Source: Microcaldota archaeon (lineage in GTDB: Archaea; Micrarchaeota; Micrarchaeia; Anstonellales; JAGGVH01). Taken from it: a stretch of 36,625 nucleotides of DNA. Shown here piece by piece: positions 27,599-34,229 of the stretch (positions within the stretch are counted from its first letter, which is position 1; each line of letters opens with the position of its first letter). The translations under genes were made by a program, and so were the position numbers. The notes beneath the pieces are model-generated. The model saw nothing but the letters and a program-made list of their open reading frames with translations, made no database searches and was not told the DNA's origin. The stretch lies in contig JAGGVH010000041.1 of NCBI GenBank assembly GCA_021158105.1, positions 1 to 36,625 on the forward strand, given 5' to 3'.

Positions 27599-28585
27599 AT
27601 GGTGAGAACAAATCATAAAATTAAGAATGTTTATTCTTCCTATGACAAAGAAAAGTTGTCATTTATTACTCACGGTGTGAGGAAAAGGACAGAATTTCAT
27701 TTTCATGGGCCATGTGTTGGTTTAACTTATGATCTCTCAATGCGTAAAAAATTGATTGAATGGTTTGATAGGATTAAGGATGATGTGCCGTTAAAGTTAA
27801 CACCTAAATTTATCAGAGTTGCTTATCCAATTAATTTTGAGATAGTGTGTATTCATTTCGGTGGTGGAAACAGAAATTTAAAACTTCAAACTGCAGAATC
27901 ATGGTATCGGGCTTTGAGAGTTTTAGGTTTGCCTCGATCAAAATGTGATAAGATTAACAGAATAAATCTATATATAAATGAAAGTTTCCTTATTAATTCA
28001 GATAGTATTAAGGTTGTAAATGATTTGGTAAACTGGGTTGGGGGTGATTTGATTCATCGAAACGATTATGAATTAACAGAACGTTATGTTAAAGATAATG
28101 ATCTTATTAAGTATGATTTAGTTAAGAAGATATTTAAAAAAATAAGTTTTTCGGTTTGGTATTTGTTTCTAAGGTCCGTTGGTTTTACAACAGAACGTAT
28201 ATCCTCTATCAAGGTATCTGAAAAGGTTTTAATGTTAAGACAAAAACCTGAAGCACAACCAATTATTAAGTGGTTTAATGGTAATAGGTTAGGTGAACGG
28301 TTGCCAATAAATCTTACTAAATCAAAAATAAGACATGAATTTCCAGAGAAATATAGCCAGATGATGAAAATTTTTGGTAATTATGGTGTGGCATTAAGAG
28401 TTTGTGGTGTGCCAGATGATAAAATTCTTAAGATTATTGACGAAGAAGCAAAAATTAAATCTCCTGAGCGTACGTATAATAGGCGTAGAGAATTCGCCGT
28501 TATCATTGCTAAAGTATTGGGTGGAGAAATTGACCCGAAATTGATTGAAGACATATTGAACAGTGGAGTAAAGATTGATTATTAA
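27599..28585 (+). CDS. Protein with tandem homing-endonuclease-associated-like DNA-binding repeats
   Basis: Repeats: 'LTPKFIRVAYPINFEIVCIHFG..ESWYRALRVLGLPRSKCDKI', 'LVKKIFKKISFSVWYLFLRSVGFTTERI', 'LTKSKIRHEFPEKYSQMMKIFGNYGVALRVCGVPDDKI'. Resembles the HNH_repeat pattern (..r.yP.ly..a...FGsW..ALraaGl). Confidence 0.5.
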   Translation: MVRTNHKIKNVYSSYDKEKLSFITHGVRKRTEFHFHGPCVGLTYDLSMRKKLIEWFDRIKDDVPLKLTPKFIRVAYPINFEIVCIHFGGGNRNLKLQTAESWYRALRVLGLPRSKCDKINRINLYINESFLINSDSIKVVNDLVNWVGGDLIHRNDYELTERYVKDNDLIKYDLVKKIFKKISFSVWYLFLRSVGFTTERISSIKVSEKVLMLRQKPEAQPIIKWFNGNRLGERLPINLTKSKIRHEFPEKYSQMMKIFGNYGVALRVCGVPDDKILKIIDEEAKIKSPERTYNRRREFAVIIAKVLGGEIDPKLIEDILNSGVKIDY

Positions 28586-28592
28586 TCTATGA

Positions 28593-29606
28593 TTAATTAG
28601 TTGTTTGATGGATTGTTTTTGATATATCCATGTTTAATTCTCTGTTTGATACAGTGCATGCAAACCCGTGTGATTTGCATTTTATATAGTAACCATTGAT
28701 ATAATCTTTTTTGGTTGGGTAATCAATAGATAATACTATTTTTCCATCATTTTTAATCTGTTCTAAATACTGTATAACATCTTTGGTATATTTATTATCC
28801 TGTGGAGTGTCATCATCATACCATGTATCTTCAATACCTATACCATCTATTATCTTTTGATATTCATCATACTCATAAAGTTCTGGAGAGTTCTGAGGAA
28901 TTATTAGGAAGTTGGGATTGATTTTTCTTCCAGTTTCCTTAATCTTCTTTACAAATTCAATCATTTCTTTAGTTGAGTTTACATTTGGATAATCATTATA
29001 GTATTCATATGCATCTACAATGTCCAGATACAACCCATCGTAATTATGTGCAAGGTCTTGAGTTCTGTTCAGTATAATCTTCTGCCATTCAGGATACCAA
29101 AATTTAACTTTATAATTACCTTCCCACTCTGGGTTTTCATTATCTAAAAATTCTGGATTGCCCGGTCTCCAGTCTTCTTTCCAATATTCTCTATAATTCT
29201 CAGCTTCTCCAATGCTTAAGTATGCCAACACTATCTTATTTTTCTTTATGTTTTTCAATTGTTCATAAGTTAAGTTGGCATCGTCTGGGTCAATTACTAT
29301 TAAATCTACATTAAGGTTTATTAGATTGTGATATTTAGCATTTTGAAGTTGATAATGCCAAGTTGTAATTTTGTTATTCTCTGATAGTTCTGTATTGTTT
29401 GGTGATGTTGTGATATTATGGTTGCCAGTTGTATTGCTTAACTGGATCTCAGTAGTGTTGTTTGATTGTGTTACGGTGTTGTTGAGATATTGACTTTCTT
29501 CTTGGTCGTTTAATGTTTTGGTTGGTTCGCTAACTGATATACAACCTGTTAGGAATATCCAAATTATTATTACCATTATCTTTAATGTGTTCACATAATC
29601 ACCCAT
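28593..29606 (-). CDS. Secreted lipoprotein with GH114/TM1410-like (endo-polygalactosaminidase-type) domain
   Basis: Hydrophobic N-terminus with lipobox-like 'IFLTGC'. 'TTWHYQLQNAKYHNLINLNVDLIVIDPDD', 'IVLAYLSIGEAENYREYW', 'YDGLYLDIVDAYEYY'. Confidence 0.75.
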   Translation of the reverse strand: MGDYVNTLKIMVIIIWIFLTGCISVSEPTKTLNDQEESQYLNNTVTQSNNTTEIQLSNTTGNHNITTSPNNTELSENNKITTWHYQLQNAKYHNLINLNVDLIVIDPDDANLTYEQLKNIKKNKIVLAYLSIGEAENYREYWKEDWRPGNPEFLDNENPEWEGNYKVKFWYPEWQKIILNRTQDLAHNYDGLYLDIVDAYEYYNDYPNVNSTKEMIEFVKKIKETGRKINPNFLIIPQNSPELYEYDEYQKIIDGIGIEDTWYDDDTPQDNKYTKDVIQYLEQIKNDGKIVLSIDYPTKKDYINGYYIKCKSHGFACTVSNRELNMDISKTIHQTTN

Positions 29607-29706
29607 TGTTTTATTGTTGATTTTATTTTTAAATTAACCGATTTTTTATAATCTTCAAAGAATTTTTTGAAATCGTACTTTTTTATGTAGGAGTTCAACT
29701 AAAACC

Positions 29707-29727
29707 AAAAGCCCCAGGAGGGATTTG
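29707..29727. repeat. Duplicated tRNA 3'-end (candidate att copy)
   Basis: aaaagccccaggagggatttg is identical to 31077-31097, i.e. the tRNA-Thr T-loop half, T-stem, acceptor 3' strand and flanking TTTT. Confidence 0.75.
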
Positions 29728-29743
29728 CTCTCTTGTCAAAATT

Positions 29744-29794
29744 TGTATCATCTATAATACATTTTTTAGGTATTTTTGTATCATTCACGATACA
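29744..29794. promoter_or_regulatory. Tandem operators TGTATCAtctataATACA and TGTATCattcacGATACA
   Basis: Two 18-bp (im)perfect palindromes (29744-29761, 29777-29794) spaced 33 bp, directly before TATA-like tttttaaat of the ATPase gene. Confidence 0.65.
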
Positions 29795-29823
29795 TTTTTA
29801 AATCTTAATGCACTAATTTAAGC

Positions 29824-31071
29824 ATGAAAGAAGTGATAAAGAAAATAATCTCAGAAGGATGGGATTTAAAACTAAGTTATATACCACGAAATCTAATATC
29901 ATCAGAATTGATAACAAGTAATGTGCCTTTGGTACTCACCGGACCTAGGCGAGCAGGTAAGAGTTATACGATGTATGAGATTAGAGAAGTGCTAAGAAAA
30001 AAAGGCAAAGATTTTGTATACATAAACTTTGAGGATGAGCGTTTATTACAATTTAAAACCGAAGATTTTGACCTTATCCTTGAAGCATATTACGAGCTAA
30101 GAGAGGAAAAACCAGTGTTATTCTTTGATGAGATTCATAATGTTAATGGATGGGAAAGGTATGTTAGGAGGCTTGCAGATAATGGATACAAAGTTGTCAT
30201 AACAGGTTCTAACTCTAAAATGTTAAGCAAAGAGATTGCAGAAAGATTAGGTGGCAGATTTATCGAGATTAATATCTATCCACTCAGTTTTAAAGAATTT
30301 CTTAAATTCAAAGGTGTTGAGTTTAAAGAGGAATACTTATACTCTAAACAAAGGTTCAAGTTAAAGAAATACTTTGATGAATATCTTGAGTTTGGTGGGT
30401 TCCCGGAAGTTTCGTTATTCTCTGGGAAAATGAGTAAAGAAAAACTTCTTAACACCTATTTTGACCTAGTGTTCTATAAAGATTTAGTCTCTCGAGAAAG
30501 AGTAGAAAATGAAGAAGTTCTCAAACTTATAATTAAAAAATTAAGAGAGAACATAGGTAAATTAATAACTCCAAGGAGGATCTACTCTTTCTTAAAAGAA
30601 TCAGATATGCCTATAAGTCCTAATACTGTTGACAGGTATATTAACTATTTACAAGAATCATTTCTAATCATTTCTTGTTTACCTTTTGCAAAATCAGTAT
30701 CAAAACAGATACGTAAGAAGAGATACTTCATCGATAATGGTTATGTTAAGTTATTTGAGATAAAAGAAGATAAAGGATTGATGTTAGAAAATTTGATATT
30801 TACAGAATTAATAAAAAAAGGAAAGAAAGTGTTTTATCATCTTGGGCAAAATGAATGTGATTTTATCTTAGGTTCAAATGAAGCAATGCAGGTTACGTAT
30901 GAACTGAATAAAGAAAATGAAGATAGGGAAGTGAAAGGTCTTTTGGAAGCTATGAAGACATATAAACTCAAAAAAGGATACATAATAACCAATGATCAAG
31001 AAAAAGAGATAAGAGTTAATAACAAGAAGATCATAATCATGCCAGCATGGAAATGGATTTTAAAAAATTAA
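29824..31071 (+). CDS. AAA-type ATPase with DUF4143 domain
   Basis: 'VPLVLTGPRRAGKSYTMYEI', 'KPVLFFDEIHNVNGWERYVRRLADNGYKVVITGSNSKMLSKEIAERLGGR', 'FGGFPEVSLF', 'QNECDFIL'. Confidence 0.92.
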   Translation: MKEVIKKIISEGWDLKLSYIPRNLISSELITSNVPLVLTGPRRAGKSYTMYEIREVLRKKGKDFVYINFEDERLLQFKTEDFDLILEAYYELREEKPVLFFDEIHNVNGWERYVRRLADNGYKVVITGSNSKMLSKEIAERLGGRFIEINIYPLSFKEFLKFKGVEFKEEYLYSKQRFKLKKYFDEYLEFGGFPEVSLFSGKMSKEKLLNTYFDLVFYKDLVSRERVENEEVLKLIIKKLRENIGKLITPRRIYSFLKESDMPISPNTVDRYINYLQESFLIISCLPFAKSVSKQIRKKRYFIDNGYVKLFEIKEDKGLMLENLIFTELIKKGKKVFYHLGQNECDFILGSNEAMQVTYELNKENEDREVKGLLEAMKTYKLKKGYIITNDQEKEIRVNNKKIIIMPAWKWILKN

Positions 31072-31080
31072 TATGGAAAA

Positions 31081-31209
31081 GCCCCAGGAGGGATTTGAAC
31101 CCTCAACCTCTCGCTTTCCCACACAGGATTTCTTAGTGCAGGTTCTTTGCTGCCGAAGCAGTAAAGAAAGTGCTACGAGGCGAGCGCTCTACCATTGAGC
31201 TACTGGGGC
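31081..31209 (-). tRNA. tRNA-Thr(CGU) with 58-nt intron at 37/38 (intron 31116-31173)
   Basis: GCCCCAG-TA-GCTC-AATGGTA-GAGC-G-CTCGC-CTCGTA^intron^A-GCGAG-AGGTT-GAGGG-TTCAAAT-CCCTC-CTGGGGC. BHB: CUCG/UGGG central helix with bulges UA^G and AA^A. No encoded CCA. Confidence 0.93.
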
Positions 31210-31339
31210 TCAATCTACTGAGGTTATATGGATATATTAATAGATAATATTATAAGTCTAATTTCAAGAGTTTTCTTCATTCAAATTTTAATTAAAATAA
31301 CAGATATATTTAAAAACACTTTTAACCATAATTATACAC

Positions 31340-32056
31340 ATGGAACAAATGCGTAAAAAAGCTTTAAAGAATAAGATAAAAGTTCATGGTCTATTCCCTA
31401 AAAAGCGTAATGAATTTTTAGATAAATTCTTAGATTATCAAAAAGAACTTGAATCAGAATTGGGTATAAACATTTGGGAGATGCTCGAAAACCTTCCAGA
31501 AAATATCATTGTAAAACCTTTATCTGTAGACTTAGATTTCAAGAGTTTTTATGTAGGTAGGTGCGAATTAAAAGAAAAGAAGATGTTTATTTCACATTTC
31601 TTACATGATAATAGGTATAAGGTAGAGTTTACGATTAATTTTAGTATTTATTCTGTAAATAAAGAATTGTTCGATTCTCCATTCTTTGAATTTTTGAAGA
31701 AAGCAAAAAATGTTGACACAATGGCAGGGATCACTAAACCAATAATAATCCACGAACTTATGCACTTAGCTCTTGATGTTTACTTTCTTTATGAGTATGG
31801 GATAGATTATCTAAGAACGCTTAGCAATTCTATGAATGATGTTAAAATGGTTCACGAAGCAGTGGCGTATGTCACAGGATACCATTTTGGTGGAAAATTA
31901 CCCGATGATAAAAAGTTTAAATTTGGCATAATCAATCAAGAGCTTTTTGATCATGCTTTTAAAATATTAAAAGAAAGTGGTTTAAGGGCAGTGTTTGATT
32001 GGGGTGTTGGAAGAATAAGAAAGGTGTTATTTGGTTCTTCGTCACCACAAGAATGA
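31340..32056 (+). CDS. Predicted zinc metallopeptidase-like (HExxH) protein
   Basis: 'KPIIIHELMHLALDVYFLYEYG' (HELMH), followed by 'VHEAVAYVTGYH'. Confidence 0.55.
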   Translation: MEQMRKKALKNKIKVHGLFPKKRNEFLDKFLDYQKELESELGINIWEMLENLPENIIVKPLSVDLDFKSFYVGRCELKEKKMFISHFLHDNRYKVEFTINFSIYSVNKELFDSPFFEFLKKAKNVDTMAGITKPIIIHELMHLALDVYFLYEYGIDYLRTLSNSMNDVKMVHEAVAYVTGYHFGGKLPDDKKFKFGIINQELFDHAFKILKESGLRAVFDWGVGRIRKVLFGSSSPQE

Positions 32057-33265
32057 TTATTTTGTCATCCATTCTTTATACAATTCTTCAAATTCATTAT
32101 TCTTTATCGCATTTCTAATCTTCTTCATAAGATTTAACATGAAATGTATGTTATGGTATGTAACAATTCTCATCCCCACTAACGGATCGTTCTTGAACAT
32201 GTGATGAATGTATGCACGTGTAAACCGTTTCATTTTACATTTACAGTGTGGGTCGAGTGGTTTGTTGTCATCTTTAAACTTTGCGGATGTTATATGTGCC
32301 CTAAATTTGTTCTTGACATTTCCACCTGATTCCGGAGATATGTAGAAGTATCCCGCTCGTCCAATCCTTTGCGGGCCAACACAATCGAACAGGTCGATTC
32401 CTCTTTTTACTGATTCAAAAATGTCCTCTACAGTACCTATCCCGAGCAAATGTTTAGGTTTATCTTCTTGAAGGTATGGCACCACCCAGTCAAGGGTTTT
32501 ATATGTTTGTTTTTTGCCGAACGCTCCGCCAATGCCTATCCCGTCAAACCTTTTATTGCCAACATTCATTTCTGATATGGTTTTTGTACTTTCTATTCTT
32601 AGATCTTTAAACAGTCCGCCCTGAACGATCCCGAACAACATCTGTTCCTTTTTAGTGTGGACTCTTAGGCTTCTTTTTGCCCATTCATGTGTCCTTTCCA
32701 TGCTTTCTTTTGTGTATTCATAGTTTGCAGTAGGCGATGTGCATTCGTCAAACGCAAAGATTATATCACTTCCAAATTCTTCTTGAATCTTTATAGATTT
32801 TTCTGGTGTAAGTTTATGTTTTGAACCGTCATACACAGATTTGAATGTTACACCGTCATCATCAACCCATGCATGCCGTGAATATTTTTTAATTTGACCA
32901 TCCATGCTTTTTTGTTCTTCATCGTCTTGGTTGTATTTGAATTTGCTCCTGCCCATCTCGCTCCCTATGCCTAACGAGAATGCTTGGAACCCCCCAGAAT
33001 CTGTCATGATTGGCCCTTTCCAGTTTATGAATTTGTGCAGTCCTCCAAACTGTTTAATTTTTTCAATCCCCGGGCGGAGGTATAAGTGGTATGTATTTAA
33101 CATCAATATCTGTGCTCCCAGTTCTTCAATGTCATAGGTGTCAAGCATTTTGATGCCGCCACGTGTTGCAACCGGTACAAAGGCAGGCGTTTCAACAGTG
33201 CCATGTTTAAGAATAAGTTTGCCTGTCCGTGCCAGAACATCTTTTGATGTTATTATAAAAGTCAT
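32057..33265 (-). CDS. tgt: Queuine/preQ-type tRNA-ribosyltransferase (TGT), bacterial-like architecture
   Basis: 'KLILKHGTVETPAFVPVATRGGIK', 'IMTDSGGFQAFSLG', 'MLFGIVQGGLFKDLRIEST', 'HCKCKMKRFTRAYIHHMF..VTYHNIHFMLNLMKKIRNAI'. Confidence 0.9.
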   Translation of the reverse strand: MTFIITSKDVLARTGKLILKHGTVETPAFVPVATRGGIKMLDTYDIEELGAQILMLNTYHLYLRPGIEKIKQFGGLHKFINWKGPIMTDSGGFQAFSLGIGSEMGRSKFKYNQDDEEQKSMDGQIKKYSRHAWVDDDGVTFKSVYDGSKHKLTPEKSIKIQEEFGSDIIFAFDECTSPTANYEYTKESMERTHEWAKRSLRVHTKKEQMLFGIVQGGLFKDLRIESTKTISEMNVGNKRFDGIGIGGAFGKKQTYKTLDWVVPYLQEDKPKHLLGIGTVEDIFESVKRGIDLFDCVGPQRIGRAGYFYISPESGGNVKNKFRAHITSAKFKDDNKPLDPHCKCKMKRFTRAYIHHMFKNDPLVGMRIVTYHNIHFMLNLMKKIRNAIKNNEFEELYKEWMTK

Positions 33266-33293
33266 GATTATATTTTTATCAGCAAGGTTTAAT

Positions 33294-34139
33294 TTACTTA
33301 CTATGTTTTAATATCCTCTTAACATATTTGTCACTAAAAACCGGTTCTATAATTTTATCGTGGTATTTGGGTTTAACTCTCCTTCTTCTGAGTATTGCTT
33401 TAAAGATTTCAATCATCTCGTCTTGTGTGAAATTATTATTTTTCATTGTGTTAACAACCTCATGCGGCGGTACGTCCTCTGTTTCCCCTTCAATATAATA
33501 AAACCCGTTAGAGTTCTTAATCTTCTCTCCTAATTTTTCGTTTTTTATGTATGATAATATTCTTTTTGTTGTAATCTCTTTGAATACATCTCTGCACATC
33601 AAATTGCTCATGATTTCTACCCAATGTTCTGTAAACCTTTTCCTCATTCTATAAACAGTGTTCTGAAACTCTTCAGATTCTTTTAATACTACAATTTCCG
33701 AAGAAAATATTCTTTCTTCTAACCCATAATTTTCACTTCTGATGTGTCTTTCAATCTCATAGATTGTTTCACCAATCACCTGAAACTTGTTGGGTGCATT
33801 CCTGATCATGTCTTTTTTGATGTATTCTTTGAATACTACAAAATTGTCAATGTCGCTTATCTCTTCTTTTGTCAACATTCTGTATATTGCACTCCCAAAC
33901 ATAAAGACTGAATCTACATTCTTATCGGTTAATAATTTGTTTATGTATTTTACTACACTTTCTAACTCATTTCCAAACTCTTTTATAGCATCTTCAAACA
34001 TTCTTAGAAACCTGTGAAGGTTGATGTTAACGTTGACGAAGATATCAACGGGCGGTATCACTGTTATTATTGATTTTTCAGGATTTAGAATATGTTCAGC
34101 GTTTGTTTTGTGATCATCATTTTTCAGATATTCATTCAT
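33294..34139 (-). CDS. Predicted nucleotidyltransferase-fold protein
   Basis: 'VDSVFMFGSAIYRMLTKEEISDIDNFVVFKEY' resembles the GS..[x]n..DxD minimal nucleotidyltransferase motif. Confidence 0.5.
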   Translation of the reverse strand: MNEYLKNDDHKTNAEHILNPEKSIITVIPPVDIFVNVNINLHRFLRMFEDAIKEFGNELESVVKYINKLLTDKNVDSVFMFGSAIYRMLTKEEISDIDNFVVFKEYIKKDMIRNAPNKFQVIGETIYEIERHIRSENYGLEERIFSSEIVVLKESEEFQNTVYRMRKRFTEHWVEIMSNLMCRDVFKEITTKRILSYIKNEKLGEKIKNSNGFYYIEGETEDVPPHEVVNTMKNNNFTQDEMIEIFKAILRRRRVKPKYHDKIIEPVFSDKYVKRILKHSK

Positions 34140-34229
34140 GTTATAATTTATATATAATTATGTTTTTAAATGTTATGTTTTAACCCATCACATTTTTAAA
34201 TATTAAACTTTCAAAATATCATAGGTGAT

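Noticed and set aside
27564-27599. TTGATGA...CTGA motif resembling C/D boxes upstream of the repeat protein gene
   Set aside because: No D'/C' pair, no terminal stem, and the CTGA overlaps the start codon context; likely chance.
29653-29677. TTCAAA...TTTGAA dyad upstream of the att-like repeat
   Set aside because: Short arms in AT-rich sequence; expected by chance.
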